Notes under the pieces: model-generated
What the model saw: the letters and a program-made list of their open reading frames with translations, nothing else
The model's database searches: none
What the model was told of the DNA's origin: nothing
Shown here: positions 25,956 to 34,687 of the stretch, piece after piece
Layout of the letters: each line of letters begins with the position of its first letter
How positions within the stretch are numbered: position 1 is the stretch's first letter
NCBI GenBank assembly: GCA_016932435.1
Contig: JAFGCW010000061.1
Location: 1-35,238, forward strand
Direction of reading: 5' to 3'
Source of the DNA: Dehalococcoidales bacterium
Lineage (GTDB): Bacteria; Chloroflexota; Dehalococcoidia; Dehalococcoidales; UBA2162
Length of the DNA stretch: 35,238 bases
Made by a program: the position numbers and the translations under genes

Positions 25956-28148
25956 ATGGCTGAACTTCAATCAACAAAAGAGAAGACCGAAAACCCTAAG
26001 ATAAGAGCCAGTATCAATGTCGATATCGGCGGGACGTTCACCGATTGTCTTATTACCTATGGTGACCAAATGGTATTCGGAAAAGCTCCGACTACTACCT
26101 ATGATCTGTCAAGAGGTTTTATGCAGGCATTACGGGAAACAGTCGGCTCCCTGGATATGTCGCTTGAAGAACTGCTTGAGTCGACAGAGATGGTCCGTTA
26201 TTCAACTACGCTTGCCGTGAACAGGCTTATTGAGAGGAAAGGACCACGATTAGGACTGTTTACCACTGAAGGCTGGGAAGACACTCTTCCAGCCGGAAGA
26301 GGTGGTTCATGGGGCGATGGAATTGCTATCAGTGAAATGAGACGCCTTCCCAGGATGAAAAAACCGGAACCAATCGTACCTCGACACATGATTGTTGGTG
26401 TTAAAGAAAGAATTGATTATAAAGGAGACGTAGTAAGACCTCTGGATGAAGAAGACGTACTGGAGAAACTTCGATATCTGGTAAACCAGGGTGCCCAGGG
26501 ATTTGTCGTCTGCCTTATCAACAGCTATACCAATCCCATCCATGAACAGAAAATACGCGACCTGATCAAGCGGCAATATCCCGAATCTTATCTTGGCAGT
26601 ATGATTGTGGTCATATCATCGGATGTGTCACCGCGATGGCGTGAATATCCGAGAATGGTGGCTACCATGTTGTGTGCCTATCTCCAGCGTTCGATGGCAG
26701 ATGAGTTAAAGGGGATGAGTGACGAACTCAGGAATTCAGGCTACAAACGCGCGATGATGATGGTTCATAACAGCGGTGGTATGGCAGAAGTATTCCGTAC
26801 GACCGCATTAAATACCTTCAATGGTGGACCTTCCGCCGGAATCATAGGCGCTGCATATATCGGCAAACAGCAGGGATTTCCTAATATTATCGCCACTGAT
26901 ATGGGAGGAACCAGCTTTGATGTAGGGTTGGTCGTAAATAAAAACCCGAGCTTTTTCCAATATCATCCTGTTATCGAACGGTGGGCGGTCGAACTGACCA
27001 TGCTGGAATCAAAGTCGATCGGAGCCGGTGGAGGTTCAATTGCCAGTGTTGATCGACTTATGGGCAATAAATTATCCATCGGACCACGAAGTGCCGGATC
27101 GATGCCGGGCCCTGCCTGCTATGACCTCGGTGGTACCGAACCGACCGTCACGGATGCCGATGTTGTCCTTGGTTACGTTAATCCCGATTATTTCCACGGC
27201 GGCAGAATGAAATTGGATAAAGAAAAAGCAATTAATGTAATCCGGCGCAGAATCGCCAGACCTCTCCAGGTCGAAGTTGAAGAAGCTGCCTGGCTGATAA
27301 AAAAGATAGTCGACGGAAATATGGCTGGTGAGTTGTTTAAGGAGACAATTCTTAAAGGTCGTGATCCGAAGGAATTTGTGGTATTCGCTCTTGGCGGAGC
27401 TGGTCCAACTCATTGCTGCGGGTATACTTTCGAAGCAGGAGTCCCGAAGATTCTAACATTCCCTGCTTCTCCGGTCTTCTGTGCTCTCGGTTCAGCAGTA
27501 ATGGATGTTATTCAATATTATGAAGCAACAAAATATATCCTGCTGAAACAGCCTTCAGGAATAGGAGGTGCGGGTACCGGAGAGTATTTTACCAACTATG
27601 AATCATTCAACGAGGTAGTGGAAGGTTTGCAGAAACGCGCTGTCCGGGACCTTGAAGGACAGGGCATTAATCCAGAGTTAGCAGTCTTTTCACTGGAATT
27701 GGAAATGAGATACGGCGGGCAGTTGAATATGACAAGAATTTCTTCTCCCCGGTTATATATCCATAACGAAGATGATGTCCATGCCGTGTATGAGCAATTC
27801 GAGAAAGAATTTATAGAAGCATACAGCGCTTTATCCGTATTCCCTGAAGGCGGTGTCGATATATCTTCGTTTATCCTGCGGTCGACATTCGTAACGCCAA
27901 CATTCGAGATGCCCATTTATCCTTTGAAAAGTGATAAGGTGTCATCCGACGCTATCAAAGGAAAACGAGAAGCGTACTGGCAGGAACTTGGTGGGTATAC
28001 GCCTACAGATACCTACGACCTGAGTCTTCTCGAAGCAGGAAACAAGATAGAAGGACCTGCTATTATCGAAGCTTCTGATACTAATATCGTTCTTCCTCCG
28101 GGAAGAACATTCACTATTAATGAATATATGAGCGGTATCATTGTATAG
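25956..28148 (+). CDS. HyuA-like ATPase subunit 2 of ketone-carboxylase-type complex (ApcC-like)
   Basis: A 730-residue second HyuA-type subunit, clearly diverged from the first. It has DIGGTFTD at 23-30, TDMGGTSFDVGLV as the second phosphate motif, and SIGAGGGSIASVD with RSAGSMPGPACY. The C-terminal region ends with AIIEASDTNIVLPPGRTF, the family closing motif. Two different HyuA subunits in one operon match the alpha and alpha-prime pair of acetophenone carboxylase, where both have ATP sites and share the activation steps. About 20 N-terminal residues precede the ATP motif, compared with about 7 in subunit 1. A GGAGGG site is just upstream. Confidence 0.86.
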   Translation: MAELQSTKEKTENPKIRASINVDIGGTFTDCLITYGDQMVFGKAPTTTYDLSRGFMQALRETVGSLDMSLEELLESTEMVRYSTTLAVNRLIERKGPRLGLFTTEGWEDTLPAGRGGSWGDGIAISEMRRLPRMKKPEPIVPRHMIVGVKERIDYKGDVVRPLDEEDVLEKLRYLVNQGAQGFVVCLINSYTNPIHEQKIRDLIKRQYPESYLGSMIVVISSDVSPRWREYPRMVATMLCAYLQRSMADELKGMSDELRNSGYKRAMMMVHNSGGMAEVFRTTALNTFNGGPSAGIIGAAYIGKQQGFPNIIATDMGGTSFDVGLVVNKNPSFFQYHPVIERWAVELTMLESKSIGAGGGSIASVDRLMGNKLSIGPRSAGSMPGPACYDLGGTEPTVTDADVVLGYVNPDYFHGGRMKLDKEKAINVIRRRIARPLQVEVEEAAWLIKKIVDGNMAGELFKETILKGRDPKEFVVFALGGAGPTHCCGYTFEAGVPKILTFPASPVFCALGSAVMDVIQYYEATKYILLKQPSGIGGAGTGEYFTNYESFNEVVEGLQKRAVRDLEGQGINPELAVFSLELEMRYGGQLNMTRISSPRLYIHNEDDVHAVYEQFEKEFIEAYSALSVFPEGGVDISSFILRSTFVTPTFEMPIYPLKSDKVSSDAIKGKREAYWQELGGYTPTDTYDLSLLEAGNKIEGPAIIEASDTNIVLPPGRTFTINEYMSGIIV

Positions 28149-28186
28149 GTTGCGACTTTACACTAAGAAGGGAAAAGGAGGAAGCT

Positions 28187-30295
28187 GTGCGACCAACGAA
28201 AGATGAAGTAATGGTATTCACGAAACCCTCTCCAGCTACTGATGAAGAATTAGCCGGTCTTGAAAAGTTGCAGCCGGGTGATTATGAGATATACAGCGAA
28301 CGGATCAATATGATCCTGGCCGAATGTAAGGATGTCTTCCAGAGAGTAGGAAATTCAGACTGGGTGATGTCGGGAGATCTCATTGTTGGCCTCCATACAT
28401 CCCAGGGAGACATGGTAAGTGCCTGTCTCGGTACATACATACATAGTGTCACCGCTCAGAATCCAATCAAGTGGATAATGCAGAACTACTACACAAATCC
28501 CAGGGTTGGAGTCCATGAGGGAGATATTTTTTACTGTAATGATGCCACGTACGGCGGTTTTCATAACTGTGACCAGTTAGCACTGATGCCTATTTTCCAT
28601 AAGGGTGTATTGATAGCCTGGGCGTCGACCGGAACGCATATGGATGAGACCGGCGGCATTGTTCCCGGAGGGATGATAGGCGATGCCAGGACCCGTTATG
28701 AAGAGGGTATGAGTCTTACACCGATAAAGCTGGCTGAGAATTTCAAGATAAAAGAAGAACTCCTCGATATGATGGTTAACATGATAGGCCGTGCCGGTCG
28801 TCACCAGGTATTGGATACAAGAGCAAGGTGTACGGGAGTCGACCGGCTGAGAATGCGGATCGAACAGCTGGCTGACCAGAAGGGTGGCGATTTTATCCAG
28901 GGACTATTGCGTAAGATAATGATAGTAGCCGAGGAAGGAGCCAGAAACCGCATTCGCAGGTGGAATGATGGTATTTACCGGAACATTGTATTCATGAGTG
29001 GTATCGGATCGAGATCAAGTATCTGGAGGATAATCTGTACTGCTTATAAAGAAGACGACCATATCCTCCTTGACTATACTGGCACATCTCCTGAAAATGA
29101 CAGTGCCTATAATTGCTTTCCATGGACTATGGCGGCCTACGCAGCTCTATTCATGTATTCTCATGGTTTCTGGGACCTGCCGGTCTGTTCCGGCACGATG
29201 GCGCCGATTGATTACCTGGTCCCTGATGGTACTGTGACGAGTCCTGCCTGGAACGCAGCAATATCTATGGCGCCTCCAGTTGGGGAATTAAATACCCAGT
29301 TACTTCCCAAGATATTTGCCAGTATGATGTTCAGCGATCCTGAAGAAAGAGCTAATATCGCAGCACCTCAAAACCAGATACTTGGTATAGGTGGGAGATG
29401 GGGAGGTGGTGGCGGTATGGGTTTTTCCACAGGGGTGAACCAGTGGGGCATCCCTGTAATAGGTGGCGGAGGAGGCTGGACAAGGAATACCGGCGGTCAG
29501 GGTGCGCGCGTGGGTTCGGATGGCATGGACAGTTCTATCTTCAGATCCGCCGTGCACGCCCAGGGGAGTGATGGTGAAGAAGCAGAGATCGCTCAGCCGA
29601 CTATCCATCTATGGCAGAAGCACCACAAAGATACCGGGGGTAGCGGTAAATACCGCGGTGGAGTCAGCGGCTACGTAGGTACTATTTTCTACGGAGTACC
29701 GTCCCGGAACCGGCCGCCTTCAAGTGGCGGTACCATGGTGAAAAGGATGCTGGTTGGAAATGGACTTTTCGGCGGTTATCCACCTAATGCACCCTCCGGG
29801 ATAAGTATTGAAAACAGCAACATCCTGGAACTTATGGCTGAAGGAGAAAAAAATATACCTACCTCACCGGAAGAGATATTCAAAGATAAGGTTGTTGAAG
29901 GCGATTATGACCTGCCCTGGGAAATCAAGTCACGCCCGGCAAGAGTAGTATATGAGGGTACTGTCTCGGCAGGCGGTTATCCCGGTGGCAAGGGTTATGG
30001 CGATGTACTGGAAAGAGAAGCACAATCCGTTGTCGATGACGTAAGGGCTGAGGTTATATCGGACTGGGTAGCCCGAAATGTTTACCATGTTGCTTATGAT
30101 GCCGAATTATGGCTGGCAGACGAAGAAAAAACAGCAGAATTACGTAAAAATGAACATGAAGACCGTCTTCGAAGGGCTATAAGGTATGATGAGTTCGAAA
30201 AGGAATGGCTAAACCAGAAACCGCCCGAGGATCAACTGGAATATTACGGTTCATGGCCGGATGCAAAACCTCTCAGACGGATAATTCGACTCTAG
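28187..30295 (+). CDS. HyuB-like subunit, copy 1 (ApcD-like)
   Basis: A 702-residue member of the hydantoinase B/acetone carboxylase beta family, which holds the carboxylation or hydrolysis site. Candidate metal ligands are H126 and D129 (HNCD) and H151 (GTHMDETGG), in the places where HyuB proteins carry HxxD and H. A glycine-rich stretch near 400-435 (WGGGGGMGF, IGGGGGW) follows. It starts at GTG with AAGGAGG upstream. It is a close paralogue of the next gene: the first 170 residues differ at only about 18 positions. Both copies keep all the residues named, so neither looks inactive. Confidence 0.87.
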   Translation: MRPTKDEVMVFTKPSPATDEELAGLEKLQPGDYEIYSERINMILAECKDVFQRVGNSDWVMSGDLIVGLHTSQGDMVSACLGTYIHSVTAQNPIKWIMQNYYTNPRVGVHEGDIFYCNDATYGGFHNCDQLALMPIFHKGVLIAWASTGTHMDETGGIVPGGMIGDARTRYEEGMSLTPIKLAENFKIKEELLDMMVNMIGRAGRHQVLDTRARCTGVDRLRMRIEQLADQKGGDFIQGLLRKIMIVAEEGARNRIRRWNDGIYRNIVFMSGIGSRSSIWRIICTAYKEDDHILLDYTGTSPENDSAYNCFPWTMAAYAALFMYSHGFWDLPVCSGTMAPIDYLVPDGTVTSPAWNAAISMAPPVGELNTQLLPKIFASMMFSDPEERANIAAPQNQILGIGGRWGGGGGMGFSTGVNQWGIPVIGGGGGWTRNTGGQGARVGSDGMDSSIFRSAVHAQGSDGEEAEIAQPTIHLWQKHHKDTGGSGKYRGGVSGYVGTIFYGVPSRNRPPSSGGTMVKRMLVGNGLFGGYPPNAPSGISIENSNILELMAEGEKNIPTSPEEIFKDKVVEGDYDLPWEIKSRPARVVYEGTVSAGGYPGGKGYGDVLEREAQSVVDDVRAEVISDWVARNVYHVAYDAELWLADEEKTAELRKNEHEDRLRRAIRYDEFEKEWLNQKPPEDQLEYYGSWPDAKPLRRIIRL

Positions 30296-30346
30296 CGAGA
30301 AAAGGTTGTTATTTTTGAAAAGAAAACCCTTGATAAGGAGTAACTT

Positions 30347-32449
30347 ATGCGGCCGACAAAAGATGAAGTAATGGCTTTTATAAAACCATCTCCTCCCACC
30401 GAAGAGGAACTTACTGGCCTTGAAAAACTGGAACCGGGTGACTACGAGATATACAGCGAGCGTATCAATATGATCCTGGCCGAATGTAAGGAAGTTTTTC
30501 AGAAAGTGGGGAACTCGGACTGGGTCATGGCTGGAGATTTAATCGTCGGTCTGCATACAGCCCAGGGGGACATGGTCAGTGCCTGTCTCGGAACCTTTAT
30601 CCATAGTGTTACGGCTCAGAATCCAATCAAGTGGATAATGCAGAACTATTACACCAATCCCAGGATAGGCGTGCATGAAGGAGACATTTTTTACTGTAAC
30701 GATGCTACTTACGGAGGATTACACAATTGTGACCAGATAGCGCTTATGCCTATATTCCATGAGGGGGTCCTGATAGCCTGGGCGTCTACCGGAACACACA
30801 TGGCTGAAACGGGCGGCATAGTTCCGGGTGGCATGATACCGTGGGCAAGGACCCGTTATGACGAAGGTATGAGTCTGACACCGATAAAGCTAGCCGAAAA
30901 CTTCACGATCAAAGAGGAACTCCTTGATATGATGGTAAACATGATAGGCCGTGCCGGGCGCCAACAGGTGTTGGATACAAGAGCACGCTGTACGGGAGTA
31001 GACCGGCTGAGAATGCGAATGGAACAAATGGCCGAACAGAAAGGCGGAGATTTCGTCCAGGGATTATTGCGTAAGATAATGATGGTAGCAGAGGAGGGGG
31101 CCAGGAATCGGATTCGAGGGTGGAATGACGGTGTTTACCGTAACCTTTGTTTCGTCAGCGGTGCAGGAATGATACCAGGTATCCGGCGTTATCATTTAAC
31201 TGCCTACAAGGAAGGCGACCATATTCTCCTTGATTATACCGGTACCTCTCCAGAAACCAACAGTGCCTTTAACTGTTTTCCCTGGACAATGGTCGCCTAC
31301 GCAGCGCTTTTCATGTACTCCCACGGTCTCTGGGACCTGCCGGTTTGTTCCGGAACAATGGCACCCATAGACTTTATATTCCCGGATGGCACCTTTATAA
31401 GCCCGGCATGGAATGCCGCAATATCCCATGCACCGCATGTCGGTGAAAACAACAATGTGCTGCTTCCAAAAGTCTTCGCCAGTATGATGTTCAGTGATCC
31501 CGAACAAAGATTAAATATTGCCGCACCGATAAATGGAGTAGGCAGTGGTGGTTTTGGAGGGGGTGGAGGGTTAGGCTTTGGCGCCGGGGTAAACCAGTGG
31601 GGCGTTTCAATCGTCGGAGGTGGTGGTGGCTGGAGCAGGAATACCATGGGGCAGGGAGCGCGAGTGGACTCGGACGGTATGGACAGTGCATTATTCAGAT
31701 CCGCTGTATTCGCTACCGGAAGTGACGGCGAAGAAGCTGAGGTTGACAACCCGACTCTACACCTCTGGCAAAAACACGATAAAGATACCTGTGGCAACGG
31801 TAAATACCGTGGTGGGGCAAGCGGTTATGTAGGTACAATTTTTTATGCAATACCTTCTACCGATCGTCCTGAGTCAAATCCCGGCATTCCTATGAAATCT
31901 ATAATAGTCGGGAACGGTCTTTTTGGTGGATATCCTGCCATTTCCGGTCCGAGTGTCGGCATCGAAAACAGTAATATTCTGGAACTCATGGCGAAAGGCG
32001 AAAAGAACATACCCACCTCATTCCGTGAGATAATTTCGGAAAAGGTACTCGATGGCGATTACTTACTGCCATCCAATAGAATTCACCGTCCGGCGAGAAC
32101 AGCGTATGCAGGCTCGTTATCGGGATTCGGTACACCGGGCGGACAGGGGTATGGCGATGTTATGGAAAGGGAACCACAGGCAGTAGTTGATGATATCAGG
32201 GCTAATATTATTTCGGAATGGACGGCAACAAATGTATATCATGTAGCATATGATGCCGAGACATGGACTGCCGACGAGGAAAAGACAGCCGCGTTAAGGA
32301 AAAAAGAACGTGAAAACCGCCTGCAACGTGGGATAAAATACGAAAAATTTGAAAAAGAATGGCTAAAACAGAAGCCTCCCGAGGATCAACTGGAACTATA
32401 TGGTTCCTGGCCGGATGCTGAGATGATTAACCGGATAATTAGATTATAG
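30347..32449 (+). CDS. HyuB-like subunit, copy 2 (ApcD-like paralogue)
   Basis: A 700-residue paralogue of the preceding gene, 51 bases downstream, with H126, D129 and H151 all retained. Differences cluster at D153A, a GD-to-PW change at 165-166, a stretch near 315-335 of the central domain, the glycine-rich loop (about 397-440) and the C-terminal 150 residues. Acetophenone carboxylase has a single HyuB-like subunit in its core, so a second one is extra. It may form mixed complexes, replace copy 1 for another substrate, or raise gene dose. ATG with AAGGAG upstream. Confidence 0.87.
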   Translation: MRPTKDEVMAFIKPSPPTEEELTGLEKLEPGDYEIYSERINMILAECKEVFQKVGNSDWVMAGDLIVGLHTAQGDMVSACLGTFIHSVTAQNPIKWIMQNYYTNPRIGVHEGDIFYCNDATYGGLHNCDQIALMPIFHEGVLIAWASTGTHMAETGGIVPGGMIPWARTRYDEGMSLTPIKLAENFTIKEELLDMMVNMIGRAGRQQVLDTRARCTGVDRLRMRMEQMAEQKGGDFVQGLLRKIMMVAEEGARNRIRGWNDGVYRNLCFVSGAGMIPGIRRYHLTAYKEGDHILLDYTGTSPETNSAFNCFPWTMVAYAALFMYSHGLWDLPVCSGTMAPIDFIFPDGTFISPAWNAAISHAPHVGENNNVLLPKVFASMMFSDPEQRLNIAAPINGVGSGGFGGGGGLGFGAGVNQWGVSIVGGGGGWSRNTMGQGARVDSDGMDSALFRSAVFATGSDGEEAEVDNPTLHLWQKHDKDTCGNGKYRGGASGYVGTIFYAIPSTDRPESNPGIPMKSIIVGNGLFGGYPAISGPSVGIENSNILELMAKGEKNIPTSFREIISEKVLDGDYLLPSNRIHRPARTAYAGSLSGFGTPGGQGYGDVMEREPQAVVDDIRANIISEWTATNVYHVAYDAETWTADEEKTAALRKKERENRLQRGIKYEKFEKEWLKQKPPEDQLELYGSWPDAEMINRIIRL

Positions 32450-32501
32450 GTTTGCAGGATCGATATATACACTTTCTACTAAAACAGGATGATATTAATC
32501 T

Positions 32502-32981
32502 ATGAACATACTTCTTGAAGATGATATTTATTTTAGAGTAATTCAACTCATTGATTCAATTTCTGCTTATAACCGCAGGCACGTCGAAAGACATTTAAAG
32601 CCACTGAATATGACCTATCCACAGATGGCAGTATTAATGCTCTTACACCGAATTGACGGCATCAGCCAGCGGGAACTGGCTGACCTGAATGAGACGGATA
32701 CCACGAATATGATGGTAATCTGTGATTCACTAGAAAAACGAAGCTGGATAAATCGAGTAACTCACGAGAACGATAGAAGGATTAAGAGAATATATTTAAC
32801 TGAAAAAGGGAAAAAAGCTTACGCTGAGGGACAGGAAATTCTCTGGAAAGGGATCAACTTTATGCGTGAAAATACCGTGACAGAAGATCTGAAAGAGGTC
32901 TTACCGTTTCTGGAAGAATTGAACCGAAATACAAAGGCTCTTTACGAAGGAAAAACAGATTATTCATTAAAACCGGATTAA
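32502..32981 (+). CDS. MarR-family transcriptional regulator
   Basis: A 159-residue winged-helix regulator. The pattern is typical of MarR: an N-terminal dimer helix, a recognition region ISQRELADLNETDTTNMMVICDSLEKRSWI (about 54-83, including helix 4), and a wing with the conserved D-R-R (HENDRRIKRIYLTEKG, 88-103). Such proteins usually bind palindromes in promoter regions and release them when a ligand binds. It lies 52 bases after the second HyuB gene and probably belongs to the same transcript, so autoregulation through the palindrome near 23371 is likely but unproven. The ribosome site is weak (AGGATG), which suits low expression. Confidence 0.9.
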   Translation: MNILLEDDIYFRVIQLIDSISAYNRRHVERHLKPLNMTYPQMAVLMLLHRIDGISQRELADLNETDTTNMMVICDSLEKRSWINRVTHENDRRIKRIYLTEKGKKAYAEGQEILWKGINFMRENTVTEDLKEVLPFLEELNRNTKALYEGKTDYSLKPD

Positions 32982-32997
32982 TTGAGAGGAAACGTGA

Positions 32998-33999
32998 ATG
33001 GCGCAAAACTCCATAGAACTTGTCAAAGGTTTGTTTGAAGGGAAACCCGCTAACCGACTGCCGTTTTTCCCATGGGTGTGCAGTTTCGCCGCGAAAATTG
33101 AACAAGTTCCGGTAATATCTATGCTATCAGATCCGGGGATTCTATCCAGGGCTCTCTCGAATACGCATAAACTTTTCGGATATGACGTGATTTTGAACCA
33201 TTTCGATCCTGTTCTTGAAGCCGAGGCACTCGGTTGTGAGATAGAGTGGCAGGATGACGATTGGCCGCCGACAGTAATCGGTCATCCTCTTGAGAATGGT
33301 TCGGATTTCTCTGACCTTGATACGGAAGGTATTGAGAATAAAAGCCGTATCCCGGTAATCCTTGAAGCGACGAAACGACTGAAACTCACGAAAGGAAAGG
33401 AAGTTCCGATTGCCGCGATGATAACCGGTCCATTGACTTTGGCAAGGCATTTAAAAGGCAAGGAATTTACCAGGCAACTTGAATCGACCGATGACGAAGC
33501 CTTGGATCTTGTCGAGGACACAGGAAGTATATGCTTGAATTTGTGCCGAACGTATTGCGAAATGGGTGTCGATATTCTTGTAATTACCGAGGATTTGCAG
33601 GACCCGGCTATCCATGATGTAACTTCGGTACTGGCATCACCCCTTAAGAGTATTTTCAATGTTTCCAGATTCTACAATGTAAATTCTGTTCTAATCGGCA
33701 AGGTAAGAGATAATAATCAAGCCATCTCGATATGCAGCCTTGGAGCAGATGCTGTGTCCGTATCCGGAAATATAAATTCCGATCAGGTAATAGAAAAAGC
33801 TCGTGAAGATAATTGCCTGATCTCTATTGCTATTCCTGATTCTACTTTCACACAATCTGACCCGGAGAGTACAAATCTAATACACCAATCCATCACCTCC
33901 GGTAAGTCAGGTCTGTTCCTTTCTTCCGAATGGGAAGTCCCGCAAGATACTGACATCAACAGTATGCACGAGATTATGAAGATCGTTCGTGGTGAATAA
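32998..33999 (+). CDS. Divergent UroD-like protein lacking zinc ligands
   Basis: A 333-residue protein with the uroporphyrinogen decarboxylase/MtaA barrel pattern: an N-terminal SIELVKGLFEGKPANRLPFFPW, a central IAAMITGPLTLARHLKG, and a C-terminal LFLSSEWEVPQDTD that aligns with the usual L-S-x-G-C-E-V-P-x-D-T-P. The cysteine of that motif is tryptophan here, and the region that should carry HxCG reads NSVLIGKVRDN. The zinc site of corrinoid methyltransferases is therefore missing. It may be a regulatory or scaffold relative, or an enzyme with another mechanism. It starts 16 bases after the MarR gene. Confidence 0.75.
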   Translation: MAQNSIELVKGLFEGKPANRLPFFPWVCSFAAKIEQVPVISMLSDPGILSRALSNTHKLFGYDVILNHFDPVLEAEALGCEIEWQDDDWPPTVIGHPLENGSDFSDLDTEGIENKSRIPVILEATKRLKLTKGKEVPIAAMITGPLTLARHLKGKEFTRQLESTDDEALDLVEDTGSICLNLCRTYCEMGVDILVITEDLQDPAIHDVTSVLASPLKSIFNVSRFYNVNSVLIGKVRDNNQAISICSLGADAVSVSGNINSDQVIEKAREDNCLISIAIPDSTFTQSDPESTNLIHQSITSGKSGLFLSSEWEVPQDTDINSMHEIMKIVRGE

Positions 34000-34114
34000 A
34001 TTCCTTCAATACAAGGATAATAGTGTCACGATCTTCATGTCTTCGTATTATGCAGTCGGGTAGTTCCGTAATTTCTCTACTAAATCCGTACTTACCAGTA
34101 CCGTAACCTAATGG

Positions 34115-34144
34115 ATTCGGTATTTTATTGTAAATACCATCGAA
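34115..34144 (+). promoter_or_regulatory. Hairpin upstream of the small-protein genes
   Basis: GGTATTT (34119-34125) and AAATACC (34132-34138) pair around a 6-base loop, extended by ATTC/GAAT after a short bulge. A TATACT box follows at 34146-34151 with only a poor -35 region, so this may be the control region of the two small genes or the end of the carboxylase transcript. Confidence 0.3.
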
Positions 34145-34186
34145 TTATACTTTAACTAAATCGAACAGTGATAGAGGTGTGATGAG

Positions 34187-34381
34187 ATGGTGAGTAAAAC
34201 AAAGGAAAGCCCAACCCAGACGATATTTGATTTACAGGAGTCTTTAAACGAACTTATTAAATATGTCTACCTGTCAGGATTACAAGACGGTAAAGCTTTA
34301 TGGAATAAGAACGAGGAATCAATAGATAAGGTAAGTAACGAAAGAATATCTAAAATTATCAGTGTGTTGAACCTGAATTAA
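34187..34381 (+). CDS. Small protein of unknown function, paralogue A
   Basis: A 64-residue soluble protein, not recognised. AGAGGTG lies 10 bases before the ATG. A helix-forming core LQESLNELIKYVYLSGLQDG (residues 16-35) is shared with the next gene (LQAGFNELIRNAYIQGFKDG). The tail, ISKIISVLNLN, also resembles the FISELSL segment of the neighbour. No signal peptide or membrane segment. The shared core and strong ribosome sites argue that both are real genes. Confidence 0.65.
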   Translation: MVSKTKESPTQTIFDLQESLNELIKYVYLSGLQDGKALWNKNEESIDKVSNERISKIISVLNLN

Positions 34382-34441
34382 ACTTGGACTTTTAACGAAC
34401 TATTATCTGACTATATCGAAGATATTAAGAGGGTTGTTGAT

Positions 34442-34687
34442 ATGGATAATCATCACGCTGAAAACCGAAATGAAGCTTTATTAACATTACAGGCAGGCTT
34501 TAACGAGTTAATAAGGAATGCTTATATACAGGGATTTAAGGATGGACAGGAGTTCGGAATAAAGTTAAGCGCGAACGAAGTGATTAACATGGACAATGAT
34601 AGTCTATCTGACTTTATAAGCGAACTGAGCCTGGATGAAGCGAAAGTATTATTGGAAGCCGAGAAGATATTAAATGAATATTTATAA
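34442..34687 (+). CDS. Small protein of unknown function, paralogue B
   Basis: An 81-residue soluble, acidic, helix-rich protein, paralogous to the gene 60 bases upstream. The shared pattern is L-Q-x(3)-N-E-L-I-[KR]-x(2)-Y-x(2)-G-x(2)-D-G. It has an extra C-terminal helix, DEAKVLLEAEKILNEYL, missing in paralogue A. The ATG follows AGAGGG. The pair could form a heterodimer. Function is unknown, and I see no motif for DNA binding, a toxin or an antitoxin that would support a call. Confidence 0.7.
   Translation: MDNHHAENRNEALLTLQAGFNELIRNAYIQGFKDGQEFGIKLSANEVINMDNDSLSDFISELSLDEAKVLLEAEKILNEYL

Noticed and set aside
23552..30295. Reading the operon as hydantoinase or 5-oxoprolinase
   Set aside because: Those systems normally have one HyuA and one HyuB, separate or fused. 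Two HyuA-like subunits around a two-CX2C small subunit fit ketone carboxylases better, though substrate remains unproven.
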